The translations under genes and the position numbers were made by a program. 35,646 nt of DNA from a virus, in IMG/VR virus record IMGVR_UViG_3300026483_000720, positions 1-35,646 of that record. One strand, given 5' to 3'. This document shows positions 1 through 8,363 of the stretch, piece by piece. The notes beneath the pieces are model-generated. The model did not search any database, was not told where the DNA came from, and worked only from the letters and a program-made list of their open reading frames with translations. Each line of letters starts with the position of its first letter. The stretch's first letter is position 1.

Positions 1-2413
1 TGAATCTGAAGTTGATGTTATTGCAACATATACTGCATCTCTTATTCCTAACTTTACAGATTTACTTGGTAATAACCTTTTTGTAGAAAAAGTTATTAAT
101 GCTGACACTGCATCTACCGGTATATTTGTCGCTGTGAATGAAGATCTTTTTGATGGTGATACATTAATTGATGGAGTTGCCGGTGGAATTGATATGATAG
201 GACATAACTTAGAATGGACACAAGCAAATAATTTACAAAAAGATGTTAATTTCTTATCTTATAGTGGATCAATCGTATCTGACTTAAGTTATGCTGGTAC
301 AGGAACAACACCAAACTCAGTTGAACAAGTTGCTGAAATAATTAACACAGTAGAATTATCAAGTGGAAATATACAAATACAGATACAAGGTACTGTAGGC
401 GATGCTTTATTCGATGCAACTGCTGGATTTACCGCAAACTCTGATACTGTAGTAGGAACTTATATACTAGGCGCGGTTTCTGGAGAATATATTCCTGTAA
501 TAAATGTAAACGTTGTAGGTAATACTGTAACTTTAGTATTATCAGGTGCAGGAAATACAACATTAGCTGACTTCCCAGCAGCCTTTCCAATAACTTATAA
601 TTATATAAATGAATCAGACTTTGGTTTTGTTACTGATGAAGCTATATTAGCCGATCCTAATAATTCTAATATTATAGGTGGATATGGATCTACATTATAT
701 AGCCAATTCTCAAACGGTACTCTTACCGATGGTGATGAAGCGGTATATTTGAATGGTGGTAATGAGTTTTTAAGTTATTTGGTTTTTAACGCTGTTGATT
801 ATGGATATGTTCATACAGCTACACCAACTTCTGCAATCTCAACTATCGCAATATCTGATAGTGATTATTATTTGCCATCTGTTCAGGTAACACCATACCA
901 GGAAGATGCATTTACTAATACAACACCGCATGCTGAATTTACTTTAGATCCTGCTGGTGGTGGAGTTTTTATCGATACCGATTATGCAACAACTGGTGTA
1001 ACTTATCCGGTAGGAACTTTAGGAATACAAACACTAAAAGGTGCTAATAACGTTTCTATAGATATTATATCAGATTCAACTACTGAGCCTTCATTAAAAC
1101 CTAACCAAGTATTAATCGTTAGTGATAATCCTGATGCAGCCGATGTTAAAGTTGGTAATTATCTAATACATTCTGAAGGTTCTCCTTCCGTGCCACATTC
1201 AAGATTAACTAGAATTAATGTTGTTCAAGGTGGATTAACTAATGCTGAATACGGTACTATTCCGGTAGGTAAAAATGCCTTATTAGTAACATGCCAAAGT
1301 GAAATATCAACAACAACTGCCGCAGGTATTGTTAAGGTAGAGTTATATTATCCTATTGATGCATGGGTTGATTATTTAAATGTATTTACTTTAGATGGAT
1401 TTAAATTAACTCCTTCACATGTACCTAATGGAACTAATGAAAGACAAAATGAAATCTTAAACGGTACTTTAAATGGAACTAATTTATTTAAGGCATTAAC
1501 TGATAGAGATGTAATTAACTTTAGATATATTGTAGATACATTCGGAAACGGTATTGAAAGTGGATCTAAGGCGATCTATACAATATTAGCTTCTACTAGA
1601 AAGAATGCATTCGCAATATTAAATGCTCCGTCTGCTAAAGACTTTAAGAGCAATACAGATCCTTCGTTTAAAGATCTAACCGGAAGCTTATCATCTAGAT
1701 TTATTTCTACTGGTGGTGATCTTGCAAAGAATCCTACGGTAAGATACTCATTACCATCTCAAACACAAGGTGCGAGTTGGGGAGCATTCTATTATCCGTT
1801 TATTACTGTTAGGGATTTAGGTAGAAATATAAATGTTGTACCGGCTGCATACATTTCAAATAACTTTATTGCAAAATATGAAAACGCTTTACCGTGGTCA
1901 TTAGTTGCAGGGGTTCGAAGAGGTGTTGTAGGTGGAACTGGAGTTGTAGGATTAGAACTTAATCTTGGAAAAGAGGACAGAGAATACTTAGAACCATTTG
2001 GATTAAATCCAATTGTATTCCAAAGTGGAACTGGTCCAACAATCTTTGCAAATAAAACTGCACAGCAGACTACAAAATCTGCATTAAGTTCTATTAACTG
2101 TAGAGAGGTTGTAATTTACATTCAAGATGGAATTGATGCAATTCTTAGAAATTATCTATTCGAATTTAATACAGCACAAACAAGATTAGAAATTAAAACA
2201 CTTGCTGATAACTTCTTAGCAACTGTTCAAAATGATGATGGTGTTTATGATTATAAAAATGTAATGGATGAAACTAATAATACTCCAGAGGTTATCGATC
2301 AAAATGTTGGTATCTTAGATACATACATTGAACCGGTAAGAGGAATGGAAATTCTCGTACAGAGAACAACAATTTTGAAAACAGGAGCTATTAGTGCAGG
2401 AAATTTTGAATAA
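1..2413 (+). CDS. Tail sheath protein, T4 gp18-like (5' partial)
   Basis: This is the contractile sheath subunit that surrounds the tail tube and shortens to drive DNA injection. The frame is open from base 2 to the TAA at 2411-2413, so the gene begins before the window. The internal GTG at 134 is not a convincing start because the same frame continues upstream with normal coding. About 803 residues are visible, already longer than T4 gp18 (659), so an extra outer domain is likely in the Gly/Thr/Asn-rich N-terminal half. The C-terminal part is the recognisable conserved sheath core, with stretches such as RYIVDTFGNGIES, LNAPSAKDFK, PWSLVAGVRRG and EPFGLNPIVF, followed by a long helix and the terminal strand (EPVRGMEILVQRTTI) that interlocks neighbouring subunits. 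The tail tube gene follows after 42 bases, as in T4. Confidence 0.9.
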   Translation, partial: ESEVDVIATYTASLIPNFTDLLGNNLFVEKVINADTASTGIFVAVNEDLFDGDTLIDGVAGGIDMIGHNLEWTQANNLQKDVNFLSYSGSIVSDLSYAGTGTTPNSVEQVAEIINTVELSSGNIQIQIQGTVGDALFDATAGFTANSDTVVGTYILGAVSGEYIPVINVNVVGNTVTLVLSGAGNTTLADFPAAFPITYNYINESDFGFVTDEAILADPNNSNIIGGYGSTLYSQFSNGTLTDGDEAVYLNGGNEFLSYLVFNAVDYGYVHTATPTSAISTIAISDSDYYLPSVQVTPYQEDAFTNTTPHAEFTLDPAGGGVFIDTDYATTGVTYPVGTLGIQTLKGANNVSIDIISDSTTEPSLKPNQVLIVSDNPDAADVKVGNYLIHSEGSPSVPHSRLTRINVVQGGLTNAEYGTIPVGKNALLVTCQSEISTTTAAGIVKVELYYPIDAWVDYLNVFTLDGFKLTPSHVPNGTNERQNEILNGTLNGTNLFKALTDRDVINFRYIVDTFGNGIESGSKAIYTILASTRKNAFAILNAPSAKDFKSNTDPSFKDLTGSLSSRFISTGGDLAKNPTVRYSLPSQTQGASWGAFYYPFITVRDLGRNINVVPAAYISNNFIAKYENALPWSLVAGVRRGVVGGTGVVGLELNLGKEDREYLEPFGLNPIVFQSGTGPTIFANKTAQQTTKSALSSINCREVVIYIQDGIDAILRNYLFEFNTAQTRLEIKTLADNFLATVQNDDGVYDYKNVMDETNNTPEVIDQNVGILDTYIEPVRGMEILVQRTTILKTGAISAGNFE

Positions 2414-2420
2414 GAAGAAA

Positions 2421-2455
2421 CTAAATAAGAATATATAAAAAAAATAAAATAAACT
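2421..2455 (+). promoter_or_regulatory. AT-rich late-promoter-like box before tail tube gene
   Basis: The short gap between sheath and tube holds an ATATAAAAAAAATAAAATAAA run ending in the AAACTATG start context. It resembles T4-type late -10 boxes (TATAAATA) and similar boxes before other genes here. AT-richness alone could produce it, so this is tentative. Confidence 0.3.
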
Positions 2456-3010
2456 ATGCCACTACCACATTATACCCAATCAAGGGCCAGTAGCCAAAGG
2501 TACGAACCTGTTCAGCCTAACCTATTCGAGGTGACTGTATTTTCACCACTAGGGGATGATACGGGTTTAATCTTGGAGCAAGTTAAAACTATCGGAGGTT
2601 TAAATAACTTAAACCCTGCTGTAGATGCAATCGGACAGAAATATAAATTTGCTGACCGTTCATTTGCAAGTATGCCAGGTCAAACATTTATGGATCTGAC
2701 TGTTAACTTTAGTCTTAACTTAAACGAAGCTAATGAAAACTACATTTACAATACATTCCGTAATTGGTACAAATTAATCTATGATCCATTGACTGGTGAA
2801 ATGGGATTAAAGAAAGACTATGTTGGAAGTATGATCATTGTACAATATAACAGAGCAGGAGATATCTTTAGAAAGATCACCTGTAAAGATGTATTCCCTA
2901 CAGGTCAACCTGATTTTGTAGATGAATTATCTTATGAAACTCCAGACGCAGTTGATTTAACAATGACTTATCGTTGTGATCACTGGGTTGAAGAAAATGT
3001 AGGAGCATAA
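2456..3010 (+). CDS. Tail tube protein, T4 gp19-like
   Basis: A 184-residue protein that polymerises into the inner tail tube through which DNA passes. Its length (T4 gp19 is 163) and position directly after the sheath fit. Visible family features are the N-terminal region with NLFEVTVFSP, a central YKFADRSFASMPGQTFMDL stretch, the helix NYIYNTFRNWYKLIYDP and a C-terminal beta region ending in DLTMTYRCDHW. The start ATG lies in the A-rich context AAATAAACTATG without a Shine-Dalgarno, as for many genes in the window. A strong rho-independent terminator follows 24 bases after the stop, so sheath and tube probably end one transcript, in keeping with the high copy number needed. Confidence 0.9.
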   Translation: MPLPHYTQSRASSQRYEPVQPNLFEVTVFSPLGDDTGLILEQVKTIGGLNNLNPAVDAIGQKYKFADRSFASMPGQTFMDLTVNFSLNLNEANENYIYNTFRNWYKLIYDPLTGEMGLKKDYVGSMIIVQYNRAGDIFRKITCKDVFPTGQPDFVDELSYETPDAVDLTMTYRCDHWVEENVGA

Positions 3011-3033
3011 TAAACTCTTAAATATTTTTATAG

Positions 3034-3060
3034 AAAACTGGCTCTAGGGCCAGTTTTTTT
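3034..3060 (+). terminator. Rho-independent terminator after tail tube gene
   Basis: A 9-bp stem AAAACTGGC (3034-3042) pairs with GCCAGTTTT (3049-3057) around a six-base loop, and runs into a T tract to 3060. It is in the correct orientation just after the tail tube stop. Confidence 0.88.
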
Positions 3061-3103
3061 GTCTTCACTCTAATATATATTATAAATTATATAATCTAAA
3101 CAT

Positions 3104-3574
3104 ATGACAATCTTTAAAGTAATTAATGAAACAGATGGAAAAGTTTATGTAGGTTATTCAGTTAATGATAATCCTAATAATTTAGGAGCAGGTAAATATA
3201 TTAAAAGAGCAGTTAAAGATTTTGGAACAAGATCTTTTCAAAAAACTATTCTTGAAGAATTTGAATCTGAAGAATCATTAAGCCATATAATGGAAAGGCT
3301 AGAATTTTGGATAAAAAATTATAAAGCCGATAATCCTAAATATGGATATAACGAAAGCGTACAAGAATTAATTCCACAAAAAAAGAGACTTACTAAAAAA
3401 CTACAAGTACTCTTAACTCCAGAAGATGAAGACAATTTAAATGCAATTATTATCGAGAAATCAATGGAGAATAAAACAAAACCGCTGCCAGTATCCAGAT
3501 ATGTACGACAATTAATAGTTGAACATATAGTAGAGGAAACCGCACCTGAAAAACAATTAATAAAAACTAAATAA
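3104..3574 (+). CDS. GIY-YIG nuclease-like protein with C-terminal ribbon-helix-helix-like segment
   Basis: A 156-residue protein resembling freestanding phage homing endonucleases (T4 Seg type). Residues 1-85 look like a GIY-YIG fold: IFKV (3-6), GKVYVGYS (12-19), the helix KRAVKDFGTRSF, then an acidic helix with MERLEFWIKNY (63-73) and the closing YGYN (80-83). Residues 96-142 (KKLQVLLTPED, then SRYVRQLIVEHI) resemble a ribbon-helix-helix or NUMOD-like DNA-binding segment. It lies alone between a terminator and the gp26-like gene and interrupts a tail operon, the usual setting of a mobile homing endonuclease. The first GIY position is FKV rather than the consensus, so activity is uncertain. 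A DNA-binding regulator derived from such an enzyme is the alternative. Confidence 0.6.
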   Translation: MTIFKVINETDGKVYVGYSVNDNPNNLGAGKYIKRAVKDFGTRSFQKTILEEFESEESLSHIMERLEFWIKNYKADNPKYGYNESVQELIPQKKRLTKKLQVLLTPEDEDNLNAIIIEKSMENKTKPLPVSRYVRQLIVEHIVEETAPEKQLIKTK

Positions 3575-3576
3575 TT

Positions 3577-4581
3577 ATGAGTAGTCACGAAGACAACATT
3601 AAAAAAGAATTTGAGGCAGCTGAAGGTATAATAGATACTACCGCTGAAGTAAAAACAAATGCCGATGGTAAAATTACCGAGTTAGGCAAGGTAGATACCA
3701 GTAGAGGATCTGGTGTAACATCTATAGACGACCCAGAAATACAAAGAATACAATCATTAACAGGATATGTTAAATTGGATTTAGTAAACTTTCCATCTGG
3801 TGGACAATTTTATAGAGAAGATTTTGAAATTCATATTAGAGCCGCAAGGGTTGGTGAGATTAGAGAATTCTCTACATTAGATGAAGAAAATATTTTAGAT
3901 GTAGATGAAAAGCTAAACTCACTTCTAGTGAACTGTACAAAAATTATGTATGGTAACCAAAGGGGATCGTATAGAGATGTATTAGAAGAGGATAGAATAT
4001 ACTTAATCTTATCTATTAGAGAGTTAACATTTAAAGATGGTGAAAATAAACTGATGATGCCAGTTACAAAAAAGAATTGTAAAACAGGAACCTGTAAATC
4101 ACAAGAGTCAGTAGAGCTTAGAACAGGCAATCTTCAATTTAATGATAAAGATGATTTATTAGAAAAGTATTATGACCATGAAAATAAATGTTTTACTGTT
4201 ACAACTAAAAATCATGGTACATTAACAATAGCACCACCAACAATTGGAGTTATGAGATCTGTTACTGATTGGATACGAAAAAGAGAAGAAGAAAATAAAC
4301 CTTGGGATAAATCATCCTTAGGTATCTTACCTTATATTCAAAGAGAATGGAGAGGATTTAATGATAAAGAAATATTTTCAGCTATTACAAATTTTCAAGG
4401 CTGGGATTCTAGCAAATACTCAATTATTTATAGATTGGTAGAAAAAGCAAAAATAGGTGTAAAGCCGGAATTTTCATTTCCGTGTGAAAGCTGTGGTGAG
4501 GAGGTCGCAGTCCCGCTCACGTTTCCCGGCGGGATCAAAGCTCTCTTTATTATTCAAGATATCTCTTCTGAACTTTTATAA
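3577..4581 (+). CDS. T4 gp26-like baseplate hub / tail assembly protein
   Basis: A 334-residue protein of the T4 baseplate family represented by gp26 (Pfam T4_baseplate type). The diagnostic stretch is LVNFPSGGQFYREDFEIHIRA (about 67-87), followed by a region with EREST-like acidic turns and DRIYLILSIRELTF (about 141-154). A cysteine pair near the C-terminus (FPCESCGEE, about 304-312) looks like half of a zinc ribbon; KNCKTGTC (about 166-173) may supply the other half. The final codons (4498-4545) are strikingly G+C rich. Its last 98 bases overlap an ORF in the +1 frame that has no ATG start, just before the tape measure gene. This is the position where tail assembly chaperones are commonly made by frameshifting. 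The role as hub component versus tape-measure chaperone is not settled from sequence. Confidence 0.6.
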   Translation: MSSHEDNIKKEFEAAEGIIDTTAEVKTNADGKITELGKVDTSRGSGVTSIDDPEIQRIQSLTGYVKLDLVNFPSGGQFYREDFEIHIRAARVGEIREFSTLDEENILDVDEKLNSLLVNCTKIMYGNQRGSYRDVLEEDRIYLILSIRELTFKDGENKLMMPVTKKNCKTGTCKSQESVELRTGNLQFNDKDDLLEKYYDHENKCFTVTTKNHGTLTIAPPTIGVMRSVTDWIRKREEENKPWDKSSLGILPYIQREWRGFNDKEIFSAITNFQGWDSSKYSIIYRLVEKAKIGVKPEFSFPCESCGEEVAVPLTFPGGIKALFIIQDISSELL

Positions 4582-4831
4582 AGTACGAGTACTATTATTA
4601 GAAAAGTTGCATCTCCAGCCTTCAGAGCTGGATTTGCTTCCTTTCTATGAGTATGAATATACTTTAGAAATGTTTAATGAGATTCTTAAGGATCGTAACG
4701 ACGAGGATAAACAGAATACTCAATCCTATTCGGATAAATATAATACGGACAGCATGTCTAAGTCTATGAATAAACAGATGAGTTCATTTAAAGCTCCATC
4801 TATGCCAAAGATTAGTATGCCGAAGTTCTGA
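4484..4831 (+). CDS. Downstream half of overlapping pair; probable frameshift extension or separate gp51-like protein
   Basis: This frame lies +1 relative to the gp26-like gene and stays open to 4831. Convincing protein begins only around 4545-4580, with a helical stretch (YKVRVLLLEKLHLQPSELD, then LLPFYEYEYTLEMF) and a polar Met/Lys/Ser-rich tail. The first part (MKAVVRRSQSRSRFPAGSK) looks like noise. No in-frame ATG precedes the conserved part, the first being the Met of EMFNEIL. Only GTG codons at 4484, 4493 and 4496 or TTG-like starts are available. I infer that this frame is reached by ribosomal frameshifting from the upstream gene, giving a fused product as in tail assembly chaperones upstream of tape measures. 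A separate gene with an unusual start, or an indel in the assembly, are alternatives. Confidence 0.5.
   Translation: MKAVVRRSQSRSRFPAGSKLSLLFKISLLNFYKVRVLLLEKLHLQPSELDLLPFYEYEYTLEMFNEILKDRNDEDKQNTQSYSDKYNTDSMSKSMNKQMSSFKAPSMPKISMPKF
4499..4632 (+). other. Candidate translational recoding element
   Basis: Within the overlap lie, in order: a perfect Shine-Dalgarno-like AGGAGGT (4499-4505), rare in a genome that hardly uses such sites; a G+C-rich stretch (about 4498-4545) where every frame-1 codon departs from the AT-ending usage around it; a stem CCCGC (4512-4516) with GCGGG (4529-4533); a TTTCCCG run (4522-4528) on which tRNA-Phe and tRNA-Pro could re-pair in the +1 frame; the frame-1 stop at 4579-4581; and a second stem TCCAGC (4614-4619) with GCTGGA (4627-4632). 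The shift position is not determined. The CTTTTATAA just before the stop is another possible site. Confidence 0.4.
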
Positions 4832-4847
4832 TAAATAAATAGATTGA

Positions 4848-7800
4848 ATGGCTGCTGTAACTCTTAAAGATTTAATGGACCCTCTATCAAAAATAGAGGC
4901 CGCTGCACAGAGCACTAATGAAAAATTAGATGCTCTTATTGCAGTTTCTACCGGTAGTGACGGTGGCGGTAATTTTACGAAGGAGGTTGTTAATCAGTTA
5001 GAAAAACAAACTGACTTACTTAGAGTAATAGCAAACTCTGGTGGTGATTCATCCAATGCAAATCAAGTAGGTTTATTAATAGATGAAGCATTTACACAAA
5101 CTCAATTACTAACTGCCATTGAAGCAAACACCTCTAGAAATCCTTTAGGTGGAATGTTTAGTAAAAAAGGTGGTAAGGCTAAGAAAAGTAATGCTGGTGC
5201 TACATTAGAAGATTTAGGTCTTGGTGCAAAACTAACAGCCAAAGCCATGATGCTATGGTTATTAGTACCTAAGAAATCTTTAAGTAAATTTAAAGGTTTT
5301 GTAACAGATACACTTGATGCCTTTCAAGGTATAAAACCTAAAAAAGTAAAAGCAGGTGCTGATGCTCTTGCTGTTGCTTCTGGTGCTGCAATGATATCTG
5401 CAAAGGCATTAATGATTTGGGCTTTTGTACCTGAATCAGCTATTGATAAATTTACAGCTTATATAACTAAATTAGATAAAGCTTTATCTAAGACTACTCC
5501 TAAAAAGGCTAAGAAAGGTGCAGAAACTTTGGCCTTAATGGGAGATGCACTTTTAAAATTTGCAAAAGGATTAGCTTTATCTGCAATATTAGTTCCATTA
5601 GGTTTAATAGCAATACCGTTTTTATTATTAGCTGTGACTGCCGTTGGTGGTATTATGGCTCTAATAGGTGGTAAGAAATTTTCTAAAAGAATAGGTAGAG
5701 GAGCAAAGACTTTAGATAAAGTAGGAGATGCATTAAAATCTTTTGCAATAGGAATTGGTTTATTTGCACTTTCTACAATGTTTATAATAATGGCTCCTGC
5801 TATTTTAATAGGTATGGTAGCTTCGCTAGTATTAATACCTGGTGCCATTGCAATATTAGGTGGTAAGAAAACGTCTAAAAGAATTAGAAGAGGTGCATTA
5901 GGCCTAGCTCTTTTGGGTGTAGCATTAATACCTTTTGCTTTAGGTTTAGTACTCTTTTCAATGGCTACAAAAGGAAATGGTATTGGTGATGTTCTTATAC
6001 AAGGTGCTACAATACTAGCAATAGGTGGAGCTGCTGCATTAGTTGGTAAGATGGGTATGAAGAATATTTTAATGGGTGCCTTGGCTATGGCAGTAAACGG
6101 TTTAGGATTAATGGTATTTAGTTTGGGATATGTGCCATTTGCAGACTCTACAAAAGGTATGTCTTTAGGTGATGTTGGTGTTCAGGCATTGGTGCTCGTA
6201 GCTGTAGGTGGAATTATGGCACTGGCAGGATTAGCCGTTGGTGCAACTGCTGGTTTAGCTTTGGCAGGGCCTGCTTTATATGCAGCTGCTGGTTTAGCTT
6301 TACAAGAATTAGCCCCTGGTTTACAGGCAATGAAAAAGGTAGACTTTAAAGAAAAAGAAGCTAAAGATTTATCATATACATTAGGTGCTGTTGCGATGGC
6401 TTTTGCTGGCGTTGATCCAGAAGCAGGATTCTTTGCAAATATTGGTAATGTATTTACTAGAGTTGTACAGAGTGGTGCAGGTGTTGCTGCCGCTGCGATG
6501 TATGGTGCTGCTGGTATGGCATTACAAGAATTATCAGTAGGTCTTACTAAATTTAAAGCAATAGGATTTACTGAAGATGATTCACAAGAACTTGCAATTG
6601 CATTAGGTTCTGTTAGTGGAGCATTTGCTCAGGCAGGTGGAGAACCTGCAAGTCCTGGCGGATTATTTGGTGCAGTATTTGGAAATACATTTAGTCCTAA
6701 TGCTACTGAAAGAGGTATTGATTCTGTGATGGATTCAGGTGAAGCTCTTTCTTCTATAGTTAAAGGCCTTGCTGCATTTTTAGATCTTAAGAAGAAATAT
6801 AAATTAGATGCAAAAGCTTTTCAAGCTGAAGGTTTCTTAAATGTAGCAATTACAGATACTTTAGGTTTCTTAAGTAAATCATTTGCCACAATTGGCGGAA
6901 TGGAAGTTGAGGATGGTTGGGGTCCATTTAGCTGGGATGAGAATTTAGTTGAAAAAGGTATTGATGCCGTAAAAGGTTCAGGTAGAGCTTTAACAGATAT
7001 AACTACAGGGCTAAAATCATTCTTAGATTTACAAATAGAATATGGATTAACTTCCGAATCTTTTAAAGATGGTGGATATTTACAAGTAGCAGTAGAGGAT
7101 ACATTAGGTTTTGTTAGTAAAGCTTTTGCCACAATAGGTGGAATGGAAACTGAAGATTCTTGGGGTCCATTTAGCTGGGATGAAAATGCCGTAGAAAAAG
7201 GTGTGGATGCTGTTAAGGGTGCAGGTAAAGAATTAACAAACATTGCAACAGGCTTATCATCATTCCAAGAACTAGTAGAGAAAAAGATTGACTTCAGTCC
7301 TGGTGGTAAACTTGGAATGGCTGTAAGTAATTCACTATCTTTTGTATCAACCGCATTTAGTGCGATTGGAGGAATGGAAGAGGAAGATGGATGGTTTATA
7401 TTTAGTTGGGATGAGAACACTGTAGAAAAAGGTATAGATGCCGTAAAAGGAGCTGGTAAAGAACTTACTAATATAGCAACAGGGTTAAAGACATTCGCAG
7501 AAATGGGAGACATTGATTTCGGTAAAAAAGGTAAGCTTGCTACGGCAGTTAAAAATTCTCTGTCATTTGTAGGTAGTGCCTTTATGAAAATTGGTGGAAT
7601 GGAAGAGACTGATGGTAATTGGTTATTTTCTTGGGATGAGAACTTGGTTCAAAAAGGTATTGAAAATGTAGATGGTGCTGGTTCTGCACTGACTGATATT
7701 GCTGAAGGTCTTCAGGCGTTTGCAGATTTAGAAAATCCTGCAGGAATAGCAGAAGGTATTGAAACTATATTTACTTCTATAGGTGATACGTTTGCTAAGT

Positions 7801-8261
7801 ATTATAAAGACACTGCATTCCGAACTGACTTAGATCATATGCAAGGTTTTATAACGGAATTATCTACTTATGCACAGGATGGTTCATTAGCAAAAGCTGC
7901 TACTGATATTCAATCAATTTCTAATGCTGTAAATTCTATTGATTCCATGAAAGCGGAATCGTTTGCAAATCTATTTAAAGGAGCAGGGGAATTAAGTTCT
8001 AATAAAAAGGCATATGCCGCACTAGCAGATGCAGTAGAAGAGATAAGAGATATTTTAGGTAACCAAGGTTCAAGTATTGGTGATGCAGTTGGTGGAGCTA
8101 TTAATAACGCATTCAGTGGCGGTGGGGATGAAAAGAAATCAGCAAACAATAATGGTGGAATAAACAGGTCAATGAATAAAATTAATTCTACACTATCTCA
8201 ATTAAATAGTACAATGAAACAATTACCTGTATCCATATCTAATTTGATACCAGAGGATTAG
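4848..8261 (+). CDS. Tail tape measure protein
   Basis: A 1137-residue protein, the longest in the window, placed after the gp26-like pair as tape measures are placed after their chaperones. The N-terminal 110 residues are polar and helical. Residues about 120-500 alternate hydrophobic Gly/Ala/Leu-rich helices, possibly membrane-inserting on injection, with basic GGKKxSKRI(G/R)RGA linkers repeated several times. Residues about 600-970 contain about five tandem repeats of 75-82 residues, each with IGGME, an FSWDEN box (near residues 692, 773, 850 and 925) and a VEKGIDAVKGAGKELTNIATGL-like helix. The C-terminus is Asn/Ser/Gly-rich with a short coiled coil. T4 uses gp29 (590 residues) for this role. 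At roughly 1.5 angstroms per residue, 1137 residues would correspond to a tail near 170 nm. Function is inferred from size, composition and position. Confidence 0.75.
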   Translation: MAAVTLKDLMDPLSKIEAAAQSTNEKLDALIAVSTGSDGGGNFTKEVVNQLEKQTDLLRVIANSGGDSSNANQVGLLIDEAFTQTQLLTAIEANTSRNPLGGMFSKKGGKAKKSNAGATLEDLGLGAKLTAKAMMLWLLVPKKSLSKFKGFVTDTLDAFQGIKPKKVKAGADALAVASGAAMISAKALMIWAFVPESAIDKFTAYITKLDKALSKTTPKKAKKGAETLALMGDALLKFAKGLALSAILVPLGLIAIPFLLLAVTAVGGIMALIGGKKFSKRIGRGAKTLDKVGDALKSFAIGIGLFALSTMFIIMAPAILIGMVASLVLIPGAIAILGGKKTSKRIRRGALGLALLGVALIPFALGLVLFSMATKGNGIGDVLIQGATILAIGGAAALVGKMGMKNILMGALAMAVNGLGLMVFSLGYVPFADSTKGMSLGDVGVQALVLVAVGGIMALAGLAVGATAGLALAGPALYAAAGLALQELAPGLQAMKKVDFKEKEAKDLSYTLGAVAMAFAGVDPEAGFFANIGNVFTRVVQSGAGVAAAAMYGAAGMALQELSVGLTKFKAIGFTEDDSQELAIALGSVSGAFAQAGGEPASPGGLFGAVFGNTFSPNATERGIDSVMDSGEALSSIVKGLAAFLDLKKKYKLDAKAFQAEGFLNVAITDTLGFLSKSFATIGGMEVEDGWGPFSWDENLVEKGIDAVKGSGRALTDITTGLKSFLDLQIEYGLTSESFKDGGYLQVAVEDTLGFVSKAFATIGGMETEDSWGPFSWDENAVEKGVDAVKGAGKELTNIATGLSSFQELVEKKIDFSPGGKLGMAVSNSLSFVSTAFSAIGGMEEEDGWFIFSWDENTVEKGIDAVKGAGKELTNIATGLKTFAEMGDIDFGKKGKLATAVKNSLSFVGSAFMKIGGMEETDGNWLFSWDENLVQKGIENVDGAGSALTDIAEGLQAFADLENPAGIAEGIETIFTSIGDTFAKYYKDTAFRTDLDHMQGFITELSTYAQDGSLAKAATDIQSISNAVNSIDSMKAESFANLFKGAGELSSNKKAYAALADAVEEIRDILGNQGSSIGDAVGGAINNAFSGGGDEKKSANNNGGINRSMNKINSTLSQLNSTMKQLPVSISNLIPED
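6620..7740 (+). repeat. Tandem repeats within tape measure gene
   Basis: About five diverged in-frame copies with a period of 227-245 bases. The clearest shared piece reads ATTGG(C/T)GGAATGGAAG...TTTAG(C/T)TGGGATGA and recurs near 6890, 7132, 7362 and 7590. An earlier, more diverged copy starts near 6620. The conservation is mostly at protein level. Confidence 0.75.
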
Positions 8262-8287
8262 TGTTGTAATAATCATTTTACAAAATC

Positions 8288-8326
8288 TTAAAACCTTTTT
8301 ACTTTTTAGCTATATAAAATATAACA
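8288..8326 (+). promoter_or_regulatory. Promoter-like element, AAACCTTTT / ATATAAAA class
   Basis: A TTAAAACCTTTTTA box is followed about ten bases later by TATATAAAATATAA, upstream of the exonuclease gene. The same two boxes with similar spacing occur before the topoisomerase gene (10374) and before 13684. Recurrence at three gene starts supports a phage promoter class. Confidence 0.45.
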
Positions 8327-8363
8327 GAGAGATTCTGGAAATAGTATAGTTTAAAAGTATAAT

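Noticed and set aside
5459-5848. 129-codon open frame on the minus strand
   Set aside because: Mirror of the hydrophobic tape measure segment, with no start context or motif of its own.
6821-7513. 230-codon open frame on the minus strand
   Set aside because: It lies opposite the tape measure repeats, has a biased Ser/Pro/Ile composition without motifs, and owes its length to the repeated + strand codon pattern.
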